Part shown: positions 1 through 8,179 of the stretch, piece after piece
Numbering within the stretch: the stretch's first letter is position 1
Layout: each line of letters opens with the position of its first letter
Origin: JAFGSZ01 sp964492185
Lineage (GTDB): Bacteria > Bacteroidota > Bacteroidia > Bacteroidales > UBA10428
Assembly (NCBI GenBank): GCA_964492185.1
Contig: CAZBJH010000020.1
Location: 1-36,165 of the forward strand
Direction: 5' to 3'
DNA length: 36,165 nt
The notes under the pieces: model-generated
The model's database searches: none
Seen by the model: the letters and a program-made list of their open reading frames with translations, nothing else
What the model was told of the DNA's origin: nothing
Translations under genes and position numbers: made by a program

Positions 1-192
1 CTTTAAACTGCTAATTCATAATTTCTTTTAATTCTCTAATAACCAGCTATAACCTCAAATATAGCTTATTTTGTCGAAAGCAAATTACGAAGAAAATTAA
101 TACAAGTCAAATAAAATTAATGTGGATGCCATAATTTTGTGAGGTAAATTCAGCACAATTTTTTATTACAGTATCAACAAACAGCTAAAGAG

Positions 193-282
193 TAACATAA
201 TATATATTAGTAATATTACTAATATTATAAATATTATTGTTAATAAAAATATTAGTAATAATTATGTTATTACTTTATATTA
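193..282. promoter_or_regulatory. AT-rich repeat region upstream of parA (candidate operator or centromere)
   Basis: The half-site ATATTAGTAAT occurs at 204-214, in exact inverse orientation at 215-225 (together a perfect 22-bp palindrome) and again in direct orientation at 249-259. An outer inverted pair, TAACATAAT (193-201) and ATTATGTTA (261-269), brackets the cluster. The region ends about 20 bases before the parA start. In type Ib plasmid partition cassettes the centromere and the autoregulatory operator lie just upstream of parA as short repeats bound by a ribbon-helix-helix partner, so this is the expected place for such a site. The repeats are seen; the binding function is inferred. 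The rest of 1-301 shows no gene. Confidence 0.5.
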
Positions 283-301
283 GCAGATAAATATTTATTC
301 T

Positions 302-1084
302 ATGGTTACACTATCATTTGTAAATAATAAAGGGGGAGTAGCAAAAACTTCATCTACGGCTAATGTAGGAGCGTTTTTAGCTTACAATGAATACAAGGTG
401 CTGCTGATCGACAACGATCCCCAGGCCAACCTTTCCCAGAATTTTAACTTGTATGACCAGGAAAAAAACATTTCCGATGCATATACAAAGCTATGCAACC
501 GGGAAAGGGATGTTAAGTTGCCACTGGTGAAGCTTAATAAAAATTTATTTATTGTCCCCGGGTCCAATAAACTAAACGATATCGAAAAAAATATGATCTC
601 TGAACCAGGCAGGGAATATTTTTTAAAACGTCTTTTAACGCCTCTGGAAGAACATTTTGACTTTTGTCTTGTAGATTGCCCTCCCTCGCTGGGAATACTA
701 ACAACTAATTCGGTGGTCACTTGTAATGGTGTAATTATTCCAATCGAGGCCAGTGTTTTTTCCTTAAATGGGGTAAAATCCATCATGCAATACCTGGATG
801 ATCTTAAATACAGTTTAAATGCGGAGTTTGATCTTACCGGTGTTTTTATGGCCAAATACGATATTAGGAATTCCATTTCATCTCATGTTAAACAGGAGGT
901 AATCAAATATTTCAAAGAAAAAATGTTTAAAACCGATATCCGGATAAATGTTGCCATAGCAAATGCCCAGGCCGAAGGCCAGGATATTTTTTATTATTCG
1001 AAAAACAGTAACGCTTCGCTTGATTATGGAAATCTTACAGATGAAATAATCAAACGGATTAACCATAAAGCGAAAAAATCATGA
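302..1084 (+). CDS. parA: ParA-family partition ATPase
   Basis: This is a ParA/MinD-type deviant Walker ATPase of 260 residues. Such proteins bind DNA non-specifically in the ATP state and move or position plasmids, chromosomes or other cargo. The deviant Walker A motif NKGGVAKTS lies at residues 9-17, with Ala where most ParA proteins have Gly (KGGVGKT). The A-prime motif LIDNDPQANLS follows at about 35-45, and Walker B (CLVDCPPSLG) at about 120-130. There is no N-terminal helix-turn-helix domain, so the protein resembles small type Ib ParA rather than long P1-type ParA. Its stop codon overlaps the start of the next gene by 4 bases (ATGA), suggesting translational coupling. The repeat cluster just upstream fits autoregulation. 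No ParB or replication gene is visible. Family assignment is secure; the cargo is unknown. Confidence 0.9.
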   Translation: MVTLSFVNNKGGVAKTSSTANVGAFLAYNEYKVLLIDNDPQANLSQNFNLYDQEKNISDAYTKLCNRERDVKLPLVKLNKNLFIVPGSNKLNDIEKNMISEPGREYFLKRLLTPLEEHFDFCLVDCPPSLGILTTNSVVTCNGVIIPIEASVFSLNGVKSIMQYLDDLKYSLNAEFDLTGVFMAKYDIRNSISSHVKQEVIKYFKEKMFKTDIRINVAIANAQAEGQDIFYYSKNSNASLDYGNLTDEIIKRINHKAKKS

Positions 1085-1764
1085 GTGATAAGAAAAAATT
1101 TTCAAATCTTTCACGAGGCTCAGATAAGCTTTCTAACGCACTTTCAAGCTTTATAGTGGACGAGGGTGAAAAGGCGGATGATAATTCTTTTAATCCACTA
1201 AAAGATGATAAAAGAAAGCTTCAGAAAAAGGCCAAGGAAAACGAAAAGAAAGATGATGTTCAAACAAAGGATAAACCTTTATCCAATAAAACAGGTAAAT
1301 CACAGGACCAGGTTTCTGATCCTGTAAAAAAGAAAACGCCGGGACCCTCACATGATCACTTAAAAGATGCAAAAACAAAGGATTCAGTGAAAAGAAGCGC
1401 AAGAGCTGAAACAGTTAAAACTGTTCCTGATGATTTTAAAGCCCATTCAGCACTATTTTCCCGTTCACAGCTTGATCTACTGCGTAAAACAGTGAATTAT
1501 AAAAAGTGGAAAGTAAACCCGAAATATACAATCAGCTCAGCTATATATGAGGCGCTTGATCATTTTTTTCTTTATCGCCGGCCAGCAAATAATTTTCCGG
1601 ATGACTTTATAACCTATACGGCATCTTTCTCTGAATCACAGATGGAGGACCTGAGATCTTATATCGGTGAGATCAAGTTTAAAGAAGATCCGGGGTATGC
1701 TATAAAATACGCTTTATACGAGGCTATCCAGTCATATTTGAAAAAAAATCCAATTAAAGAATAG
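1081..1764 (+). CDS. Probable ParA partner with duplicated C-terminal motif
   Basis: No named family is recognised for this 227-residue protein. The N-terminal half (about 1-115) is highly charged, rich in Lys, Asp and Ser and probably disordered. The C-terminal half holds two similar units: one begins FSRSQLDLLRKTV and ends ISSAIYEALDHFF, the other begins FSESQMEDLRSYI and ends IKYALYEAIQSYL. Each unit reads as a short strand followed by two helices, which would fit a tandem ribbon-helix-helix-like DNA-binding module, but this is inference from pattern only. The gene overlaps parA by 4 bases, so the protein is a good candidate for the centromere-binding adaptor of that ATPase. An alternative is a relative of the DUF3408/TraB proteins encoded beside ParA-like genes in Bacteroidetes conjugative transposons. 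Confidence 0.7.
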   Translation: MSDKKKFSNLSRGSDKLSNALSSFIVDEGEKADDNSFNPLKDDKRKLQKKAKENEKKDDVQTKDKPLSNKTGKSQDQVSDPVKKKTPGPSHDHLKDAKTKDSVKRSARAETVKTVPDDFKAHSALFSRSQLDLLRKTVNYKKWKVNPKYTISSAIYEALDHFFLYRRPANNFPDDFITYTASFSESQMEDLRSYIGEIKFKEDPGYAIKYALYEAIQSYLKKNPIKE

Positions 1765-1773
1765 TATATTCTT

Positions 1774-1965
1774 ATGGACCCTTATCAATTCGTATCTGCC
1801 AAGGAGCTTAAGGATGGACAGAAAATAAAGTTTCCTGGTAAAAAGTCCTGGTGGATAGTTACAGGCAGAAAAGATGGATATACGATTGTAAAAAGAGGAA
1901 ATTCCACAAAAAGAATTTCTAAAGACTCGATGGTCCTCCAGGAACCTTTTAGAAATGTTTTCTAA
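1774..1965 (+). CDS. Small basic hypothetical protein (63 aa)
   Basis: This short gene begins 9 bases after the stop of the preceding gene in the same direction, so it probably belongs to the parA transcript. The product is basic, with Lys/Arg spread throughout and a run of alternating hydrophobic residues (SWWIVTGRKDGYTIVKRG) that suggests a small beta-barrel (SH3-like or Tudor-like) fold. There is no signal peptide or membrane segment. No family is recognised. Its position suggests an accessory role in the partition cassette. Support for coding comes from the tight spacing and the balanced composition, not from homology. Confidence 0.55.
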   Translation: MDPYQFVSAKELKDGQKIKFPGKKSWWIVTGRKDGYTIVKRGNSTKRISKDSMVLQEPFRNVF

Positions 1966-1970
1966 TGGCC

Positions 1971-1985
1971 AGATGGATGCCATCT
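1971..1985 (+). terminator. Weak hairpin after the parA cassette
   Basis: AGATGG and CCATCT form a perfect 6-bp stem with a 3-base loop, 6 bases after the stop of the 63-residue gene, followed by TAAAAG rather than a proper T-tract. It could be a weak terminator. The rest of the gap 1966-2267 is AT-rich and shows no further gene or repeat. Confidence 0.3.
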
Positions 1986-2267
1986 TAAAAGTGAAAGATG
2001 AAGGTTGGGGCCAGTAAGTTTATCGACAAGAGATGTTTATAACTATTTAATAAATAGTATTGATAATTAATGAATTAAAAAAGTGTTTTTTACTATATTG
2101 CCTAAAATTCAACTAAATGAACAAAAACTGATCCTGATCCTCTTTCATTTAAGGATTTATGCCTTTTGAACGACACTATCCTGATTATTATTCGCGGGGA
2201 TTTTTAAAATTATTGTTTTAACATTATTTTTTTAACATTTTTGCAGCTTCATTGTTTCCGGAAAGAG

Positions 2268-3047
2268 ATGGCTACATTCCTGTTTGATAAGATTATTTTC
2301 GGTCCGGTGCAAAGCCGGAGGCTTGGTACATCACTTGGCATCAATCTGCTGCCCGAAAACAATAAAGTGTGTAATTTCAATTGTATTTATTGTGAATGCG
2401 GACTGACCCGGTCGGCGGGCCCGGGAAGATCAGATTTCCCTGAACGTAAAGTGATAAGAGAAAAGCTGAGAGACAGGCTGACAGAGATGGCAGATAAAAA
2501 TGAACCTCTTACCACGATTACTTTTGCAGGTAATGGCGAACCTACCATGCATCCCGATTTTGCCGGGATTATTGATGATACGATAAGACTGAGAAATGCT
2601 GTTTTCCCCGAAGTGGATATTGCCGTGTTGTCAAATGCCACCCTGATAAATAAACCTGAGGTGAGAAATGCTTTATTACGCGTGGAACAGAATATATTGA
2701 AACTTGATTCGGCAATTCCGGAAACCGTGAAACTGATCAATCGTCCCTTAACCGCCTTCAGCCTGGAACAGACTATTGATCACTTAAAACATTTTAAAAG
2801 GGATATGATCATTCAGACACTTTTTTTCAGGGGTACTATTCGTAACAAGGTGGTAGACAATGCCACTCCCGTGGAATTGTCGGCCTGGCTGAAGGCTGTT
2901 CTTGAAATTGATCCGGAGATGGTGATGATATATACCATAGCCCGTGATACTCCTTTTGACACACTTCATAAGATCGGGTTTGAAGAATTGGCAGCTATCG
3001 CTGACCGGGTAAGAAAGGCAGGAATACAGGTTCAAATTTACGATTAA
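2268..3047 (+). CDS. Radical SAM protein (COG0731 type)
   Basis: A 259-residue radical S-adenosylmethionine enzyme. The cluster-binding motif CNFNCIYC (CxxxCxxC) is at residues 35-42, and a GNGEPT motif (SAM binding) follows near residue 92. The opening FGPVQSRRLGTSLGINLLP is typical of the COG0731 group, which is related to the TYW1 wyosine-synthesis enzymes; the bacterial members lack an established substrate. The reading frame extends to a TTG at 2241, but the ATG at 2268 is preferred because GGAAAGAG lies directly before it and the family pattern starts there. The stop is 2 bases before the next start, so the pair is probably translationally coupled. Family is secure; the reaction is unknown. 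Confidence 0.88.
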   Translation: MATFLFDKIIFGPVQSRRLGTSLGINLLPENNKVCNFNCIYCECGLTRSAGPGRSDFPERKVIREKLRDRLTEMADKNEPLTTITFAGNGEPTMHPDFAGIIDDTIRLRNAVFPEVDIAVLSNATLINKPEVRNALLRVEQNILKLDSAIPETVKLINRPLTAFSLEQTIDHLKHFKRDMIIQTLFFRGTIRNKVVDNATPVELSAWLKAVLEIDPEMVMIYTIARDTPFDTLHKIGFEELAAIADRVRKAGIQVQIYD

Positions 3048-3049
3048 CA

Positions 3050-4153
3050 ATGCAAAGCCCCGGAATTCAGAAAAAGAAAGTATTGCTGAGCCCGCTGAAC
3101 TGGGGATTGGGACATGCTACAAGGATGATCCCGGTAATTCATGAATTGCAAAGGCACAACTTTGATTTATATATCGGGGGTGATGGAGCAGGCTGCAAGC
3201 TTTTAAAGGATGAATTCCCCGGCCTGCATTATATACATATTCCCTCTGCAGAAATCCATTATGGTCATGATGGTAATCTGTTGCTTTCTTTGATATGGCA
3301 GATGCCAAAAATTATCCGGTATGCAGTGAGGGAACACAGGCAGCTGAAGCGTTTATTAAGGAGTTATGGATTCAGCTTTGTGATTGCTGATAACCGTTTC
3401 GGCTTATGGAACAAAAAGGCATATTGTATATATATCACACACCAGGTCCGTATAAAGCTTCCACCTGTGATAAGGTTTTTGGAAAGGATGGCATACCGGA
3501 TACATAAGAAAATTATTGATAATTTTGATAAATGCTGGATCCCCGATATTGAAACGCCGGACCAGTGTTTTGCCGGTGAGCTTTCCCATGGCCGTATTCC
3601 TTCAAATGCTTTATATATTGGTATACTGTCGCGTTTTGAAGGTCTCAAGGATCCCATGAAGAAAATCAGTGTTGATGTGCTTATTGTATTATCAGGGCCT
3701 GAACCCCAGCGTACGATATTGGAAGATATTATTTTACATCAGGCGGCCGGACTGAATTACAGGTTTATACTCATACGCGGAACCGCCGGGTTAAATAATG
3801 ATGATAAATCACGTGATATTCCTGGAAATGTATGTATTATGGATCATGCCGGAACTGGATATCTCAATACAGTGTTGAGAAGCGCGAAATATATTATTTG
3901 CAGGTCGGGATATTCAACCATCATGGATCTTCTGGCCCTGAAACGCACTGCCCTTCTTATACCAACTCCGGGACAAACAGAGCAGGAGTACCTGGCTGGT
4001 TTTATGTCGTCAAAAGGCAGGTTCCTTACTTCCGGGCAGCATAATTTCAATCTGCATAACGCTATAAGGGAGCTTTCATGCTTTAAGCCTGTAATTTGTG
4101 ATATACCCCGTTCCCTGATGGCTCAGGCCGTGGAAAGCTTGGCCGGTAAATGA
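3050..4153 (+). CDS. Glycosyltransferase-like protein (GT-B, GT28-related)
   Basis: A 367-residue protein with the two-domain layout of GT-B glycosyltransferases related to family 28 (MurG and UDP-glycosyltransferases). The N-terminal loop NWGLGHATRMIPVIHEL (about 17-33) matches the glycine-rich GxGH loop of such enzymes. The C-terminal part has ICRSGYSTIMDLLALKRTALLIPTPGQ-type sequence (from about 283), corresponding to the donor-nucleotide-binding region with a conserved small-residue turn followed by Pro-rich loops. There is no signal peptide or membrane helix, so it is probably cytoplasmic or peripheral. It follows the radical SAM gene by 2 bases. Donor and acceptor cannot be told from sequence. 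It converges on the minus-strand gene ending at 4173, with only 19 bases between. Confidence 0.75.
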   Translation: MQSPGIQKKKVLLSPLNWGLGHATRMIPVIHELQRHNFDLYIGGDGAGCKLLKDEFPGLHYIHIPSAEIHYGHDGNLLLSLIWQMPKIIRYAVREHRQLKRLLRSYGFSFVIADNRFGLWNKKAYCIYITHQVRIKLPPVIRFLERMAYRIHKKIIDNFDKCWIPDIETPDQCFAGELSHGRIPSNALYIGILSRFEGLKDPMKKISVDVLIVLSGPEPQRTILEDIILHQAAGLNYRFILIRGTAGLNNDDKSRDIPGNVCIMDHAGTGYLNTVLRSAKYIICRSGYSTIMDLLALKRTALLIPTPGQTEQEYLAGFMSSKGRFLTSGQHNFNLHNAIRELSCFKPVICDIPRSLMAQAVESLAGK

Positions 4154-4172
4154 TCATAAGGGGCATTTCAGG

Positions 4173-4778
4173 TTAAAGGAGATAAGCGGCAAACATGACT
4201 GTCAGCCCTAAAAAATACCCCGCGGTAAGCTGTGAAGGACTATGCGCGTTCAGTTGCAGACGTGCAAAAGCTATCACTCCTGAGGCCAGGAAAGCAAGTA
4301 TAAGATAAAACATCAGGTCTGAACTGAATGTGACAGATAGACCCAGGATCAGTCCGGTAATGCCTCCTATGCCTGTCATATGAGTGCTTATTTTCCAGAA
4401 AAATGAAACAAGAAAGGTAATCAATACTGATATTGAAGCAGCAAGCATAAAAACTTCTATTCCGTGGGCTACAGGATTTCCGGATATCATGAAGTAGCAA
4501 ATAAAATAGAGAATAGAGGTGATCATAAGAGGGAGCAGGCGTTCTTTTCGTTTATCGACATGTATGTCGCGGATCAGCTCTGAATACATGAAAACGGGAA
4601 ATATGCTGATTGGCAGGACTGCTGTTCCCACAAATACAATAAGATAAATGTAGTTTTTATAATCATTGGGAATATTGGTCAGGTAGGATCCGGAGTTGAA
4701 TAATATAAGAATACCCACGGTAGGCATGAAAAGAGGATGAAAAAGATAAGAAATAGCTGTAGCTATACGGTTTTGCAT
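4173..4778 (-). CDS. PAP2-like integral membrane protein
   Basis: A 201-residue protein that is nearly all hydrophobic, with about six predicted membrane helices. It carries weakened versions of the three phosphatase motifs of the PAP2/PA-phosphatase superfamily: DKRKERLLP near residue 75 (for KxxxxxxRP), STHMTGIGG near 131 (for PSGH) and ARLQLNAHSPSQLTAGY near 172 (for SRxxxxxHxxxD). The final Asp is replaced by Gln/Thr-Ala, so catalysis is uncertain. The gene starts 24 bases after the rpoN stop and is probably cotranscribed with asnS and rpoN; this arrangement recurs in Bacteroidales. It may be a lipid or polyprenyl pyrophosphate phosphatase homologue that has lost activity. Confidence 0.7.
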   Translation of the reverse strand: MQNRIATAISYLFHPLFMPTVGILILFNSGSYLTNIPNDYKNYIYLIVFVGTAVLPISIFPVFMYSELIRDIHVDKRKERLLPLMITSILYFICYFMISGNPVAHGIEVFMLAASISVLITFLVSFFWKISTHMTGIGGITGLILGLSVTFSSDLMFYLILAFLASGVIAFARLQLNAHSPSQLTAGYFLGLTVMFAAYLL

Positions 4779-4802
4779 AGATCTTTTATAGGATGATGAA
4801 GG

Positions 4803-6257
4803 TTACAATTCTTTTCTCATTCGGGCAACGGGGATATTCAGTTGTTCACGGTATTTGGCCACTGTTCGGCGGGCAATATTATATCCTTTTTGTTTAAGGA
4901 TCTCAGCCAGTTTTTCATCGGTGAGCGGTTTGCCCTTATCTTCATTCTGTATGCAATTCTGTAAGATCTTTTTGATTTCACGTGTCGACACTTCTTCACC
5001 GGAGTCGGTTTGCATTCCTTCAGAGAAAAAATACTTGAGGGGGAAAATGCCGAAGTGCGTCTGTATATATTTACTGTTTGCAACCCTTGAAATAGTTGAT
5101 ATATCCAATCCTGTACGGTCAGCAATATTTTTTAATATCATAGGTTTCAGCCTGGTTTCATCCCCTTCTTCAAAATATGGCCGCTGGTATTCAAGAATGG
5201 CATTCATAGTGACCATAAGTGTGTTTTGCCGTTGTTTGATAGCATCGATAAACCACCTTGCCGAATCGAGCTTTTGCTTCACGAAAGTTACAGCCTCCTT
5301 TTGTTCCTTCGATGAATTATCCCTGTTCTGAGTGTATGATTCGATCATATTGCTGTAAGTACGGCTTACCCTTAATTCAGGCACATTACGAGAATTCAGG
5401 CTCAGCTGAAGATCCCCTTCATTATTCTCCAGGATAAAATCCGGTACAATATGGTGGTATGTTTTAGTCAGGGGATCACTATATGAACTGCCGGGTTTCG
5501 GATTCAGTTTCAGTATTTCATCAATAGCCGCCTTAAGTTCTTCATCCGATATATTTAACCGGTTTTTAATTTTATCATAATGCTTCCTGGTAAATTCCTC
5601 AAAATGAAGTTTTATAATCTTTCTGGCAAGCTCAATATTATGGTCATCCTGGTCTTTTGCATCTATCTGAAGGCGCAGGCATTCCTGCAGATTTCTGGCC
5701 CCGACACCAACCGGATCAAAATCCTGTATGATCCGGAGGATCTCAAGCAATTCCTCTTCAGATGTTTCAATATTTTGTGAAAATGCCAGGTCATCCACAA
5801 TGGCATCGGGTTTTCTTCTCAAATATCCGTCGTCGTCAATATTACCTATAATGTTTTCCGCCAACATGTGTTGTCTTTCACTCAGTCTTCTGAGACCCAA
5901 CTGTGATTCAAGGAATTCGTGAAAGGAGGAGCCTCCTGAAAACGGGATATCTTCACGTTTGTCATCTTTTGAATAATTCTTTGCCTGAAGCTTATACGAA
6001 GGAATCTCATCATCTTCTATGTAATCCTCAACGGAGAATTCTTCGTTATCTTTATCCTTATCCTCTATTCTTGAATCGTCTTCCTGATCGGCAATAATTT
6101 CTTCGTCATTCCCCTCTTCAAGCACGGGGTTTTCTTCAAGCTCCTTCTTTATGCGCTGCTCCAGCTGCATAGTAGGTATCTCCAGCAGTTTGATCATTTG
6201 TATCTGCTGTGGAGACAACTTTTGAAGTAGTTTCTGTTGTAATCGTTGCTTTAGCAT
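4803..6257 (-). CDS. rpoN: RNA polymerase sigma-54 factor RpoN
   Basis: The 484-residue sigma-54 factor, which recognises -24/-12 promoters and needs an AAA+ enhancer-binding activator for open-complex formation. Visible parts in order: the Gln/Leu-rich activator-interacting region I (LKQRLQQKLLQKLSPQQIQMIKLLE-type start), an acidic region II (about 50-100) with many Asp/Glu, the core-binding domain, and the C-terminal RpoN box ARRTVAKYRE, which contacts the -24 element. The frame opens at a TTG (6269), but ATG 6257 is preferred: it begins the family pattern MLKQRLQQKL and has GAGG eight bases upstream. It lies 40 bases after asnS in the same direction. No sigma-54 activator is encoded in this window. 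Confidence 0.96.
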   Translation of the reverse strand: MLKQRLQQKLLQKLSPQQIQMIKLLEIPTMQLEQRIKKELEENPVLEEGNDEEIIADQEDDSRIEDKDKDNEEFSVEDYIEDDEIPSYKLQAKNYSKDDKREDIPFSGGSSFHEFLESQLGLRRLSERQHMLAENIIGNIDDDGYLRRKPDAIVDDLAFSQNIETSEEELLEILRIIQDFDPVGVGARNLQECLRLQIDAKDQDDHNIELARKIIKLHFEEFTRKHYDKIKNRLNISDEELKAAIDEILKLNPKPGSSYSDPLTKTYHHIVPDFILENNEGDLQLSLNSRNVPELRVSRTYSNMIESYTQNRDNSSKEQKEAVTFVKQKLDSARWFIDAIKQRQNTLMVTMNAILEYQRPYFEEGDETRLKPMILKNIADRTGLDISTISRVANSKYIQTHFGIFPLKYFFSEGMQTDSGEEVSTREIKKILQNCIQNEDKGKPLTDEKLAEILKQKGYNIARRTVAKYREQLNIPVARMRKEL

Positions 6258-6297
6258 TCGTATCCTCAAATATATTTGCTAATATAGCGATATTAGC

Positions 6298-7695
6298 TTA
6301 AAACTCCGCATTCCTGGGTGTCCTGGGAAATGGTATTACGTCCCTGATGTTACTCATTCCCGTAACAAACTGCACAAGCCGTTCAAATCCGAGCCCGAAT
6401 CCGCTGTGTGGTGCTGTGCCGAATTGCCGGGTCTGAAGGTACCACCAGAGATCTTTTTCGGGAAGTTTCAATTCCCTGATCCGGTTAAAAAGAGTATCAT
6501 AATCCTCTTCACGTTGTGATCCTCCTATTATCTCTCCTATCCTGGGGAACAAAACATCCATGGCAGCCACGGTTTTGTTATCAGGATTTTGCTTCATATA
6601 AAATGCCTTTATATCTTTCGGATAACCGGTAATTATCACGGGTTTTTCATACAATTTTTCAACCAGGTACCGTTCATGTTCTGATTGAAGGTCAAGCCCC
6701 CAGTGAACAGGAAATTCAAAGTTTTGTCCGGAAGATTGCAGATCTTCAATTGCCGTGGTATAAGTTATTCTTTTAAAAGTATTTTCTGTAACAAAACGGA
6801 GATTGTCCAGTAGCTGGTTATCCCACATTTTTGTCAGGAAATCAAGATCATCTTTACAATGTTCAAGTGCATAAGCAACAAGATATTTTACAAATTCTTC
6901 GGACAGGTCCATATTATCATCAATGTCGTAAAAAGCCATCTCGGGTTCAATCATCCAGAATTCGGCAAGGTGCCTCGGTGTGTTTGAATTTTCTGCCCTG
7001 AAAGTAGGACCGAAGGTATACACTTCACTCAGGGCAAGAGCCCCCAACTCACCTTCGAGCTGGCCTGATACGGTAAGGTTTGTTTCCTTTCCGAAAAAAT
7101 CTTCTTTGTAATTTACGGATCCATCTTCGTTAAGAGGGGGATTTACAGGGTCAAGGGTGGTAACCCTGAACATCTCACCTGCACCTTCACAGTCGGAACC
7201 GGTGATTACCGGCGTATGAAGGTATACAAATCCCTTGCTGTTAAAGAAATTATGAATTGCAAAAGCAAGGGCGTGCCGGATACGCAATACAGCTCCAAAA
7301 GTGTTTGTTCTGGGCCTCAGGTGGGCAATTTCACGCAGAAATTCAAGGGAATGCCCCTTTTTCTGCAATGGATAAGTTTCCGCATCTGCTGTTCCGTACA
7401 ATGTAATATCTTTTGCCTGGATTTCAGTAGTTTGTCCTTTCCCCACCGACTGAACCAGTTTTCCCGTAACGCCAATGCATGAACCGGTTGTGATCTGCTT
7501 TAACATATGACTGTCAAATTCAGCCATATCCACAACAATCTGGATGTTATGAATGACAGATCCGTCATTAAGCGCTATGAAGGAGATGTTTTTATTACCC
7601 CGCCGGGTGCGTACCCATCCTTTCACATGAACGTCAATATCGAATGTGTCCATTTTTAGCAAATCCCTGATCTTTTGTCTCCTTTGTTGTGCCAT
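6298..7695 (-). CDS. asnS: Asparaginyl-tRNA synthetase
   Basis: A class IIb aminoacyl-tRNA synthetase of 465 residues that charges tRNA-Asn with asparagine in the cytoplasm. The N-terminal OB-fold anticodon domain (about 15-120, VKGWVRTRRGNKNISFIALND) precedes the catalytic core. Motif 2 is seen as FRAENSNTPRHLAEFWMIEPE, and motif 3 as GFGLGFERLVQFVTG near the C-terminus, ending in PFPRTPRNAEF, typical of AsnRS rather than AspRS. The frame could start 13 codons earlier (7734), but ATG 7695 gives the usual MAQQRRQKIRDLL start. It appears to be first in a unit with rpoN and the membrane protein. Confidence 0.96.
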   Translation of the reverse strand: MAQQRRQKIRDLLKMDTFDIDVHVKGWVRTRRGNKNISFIALNDGSVIHNIQIVVDMAEFDSHMLKQITTGSCIGVTGKLVQSVGKGQTTEIQAKDITLYGTADAETYPLQKKGHSLEFLREIAHLRPRTNTFGAVLRIRHALAFAIHNFFNSKGFVYLHTPVITGSDCEGAGEMFRVTTLDPVNPPLNEDGSVNYKEDFFGKETNLTVSGQLEGELGALALSEVYTFGPTFRAENSNTPRHLAEFWMIEPEMAFYDIDDNMDLSEEFVKYLVAYALEHCKDDLDFLTKMWDNQLLDNLRFVTENTFKRITYTTAIEDLQSSGQNFEFPVHWGLDLQSEHERYLVEKLYEKPVIITGYPKDIKAFYMKQNPDNKTVAAMDVLFPRIGEIIGGSQREEDYDTLFNRIRELKLPEKDLWWYLQTRQFGTAPHSGFGLGFERLVQFVTGMSNIRDVIPFPRTPRNAEF

Positions 7696-7723
7696 ATGTA
7701 AATTTTTGAAAAATAGTATCCTG

Positions 7724-7731
7724 CAAAAATA
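7724..7731 (-). promoter_or_regulatory. Candidate -7 element for asnS
   Basis: On the minus strand TATTTTTG matches the Bacteroidetes -7 consensus TAnnTTTG, 28 bases before the asnS start, which would give a leader of about 20 bases. No clean -33 TTTG is visible at the usual spacing, so support is moderate to weak. Confidence 0.35.
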
Positions 7732-7760
7732 CAATTTTGAATTGAGTAGAGGGAATTTAG

Positions 7761-7976
7761 CCTGTATTATTCATAAAAATGAATGAGAATTATGTAATAT
7801 GTTGAAGAAGATTAAAATAACAAATTAGAATCGTGAAATTTATTTTTCATTCATTTTTCCAAAGTGCGCCAATTTCAGGGTATTTGCTTCGTCGCGAAAG
7901 CTTCGCGGCAGGTTACTACAGCTTCAGCTTCCGACGCTTTGCATCTGCCCCAAACTTGACGCATGAATAATACAGG
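7761..7976. mobile_element. MITE-like element, family B, copy 1
   Basis: A 216-bp intergenic element bounded by perfect 14-bp inverted ends: CCTGTATTATTCAT at 7761-7774 and its complement at 7963-7976. The interior has a small perfect hairpin CGCGAA-AGC-TTCGCG at about 7893-7907. The same interior sequence, clearly similar along its whole length, recurs at 27663-27884, and shorter relatives occur at 33671-33786. There is no open reading frame for a transposase, so it would be non-autonomous. It lies between asnS and the downstream end of the TPR gene. Confidence 0.75.
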
Positions 7977-8059
7977 TTGTTAGAAAATAAAAACTTATAA
8001 ACAGGTCGGTTATGGATTTGAGGAGATAAGTGCAGATTGGGGAAGGCAGATGTAAAAAA

Positions 8060-8096
8060 CAGGAAGCCGGAAGATTCTTCTTCTCCCGGCTTCCTG
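8060..8096 (-). terminator. Rho-independent terminator of the TPR gene
   Basis: CAGGAAGCCGG (8060-8070) and CCGGCTTCCTG (8086-8096) form a perfect 11-bp GC-rich stem with a 15-base loop. Read on the minus strand the stem is followed by TTTTTTACATC, a proper T-tract, so it terminates transcription coming from the TPR gene. It lies about 200 bases after that gene's stop, on the far side of the heptamer repeat, which would therefore be transcribed. Confidence 0.75.
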
Positions 8097-8117
8097 CTTT
8101 GAGCTCATTTTAGCTTC

Positions 8118-8134
8118 CCCGGATTTCAAATCCG
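8118..8134. repeat. Short palindrome between terminator and heptamer array
   Basis: CCGGATTT and AAATCCGG face each other across a single base, giving an almost perfect 17-base palindrome. It lies in the 3' region of the TPR gene. No function is evident; it may be an additional 3' hairpin in the transcript. Confidence 0.4.
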
Positions 8135-8179
8135 GAAAGGCAGTAATTTTAAAGATATTTTTTTAAGCTTAAAGCTTGA

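Noticed and set aside
302..1764. Edge of a CTnDOT-like conjugative transposon (TraA/TraB)
   Set aside because: The second protein's duplicated motif and the lack of tra or mob genes within the following 34 kb give no positive support; it remains possible only if sequence upstream of the window shows such genes.
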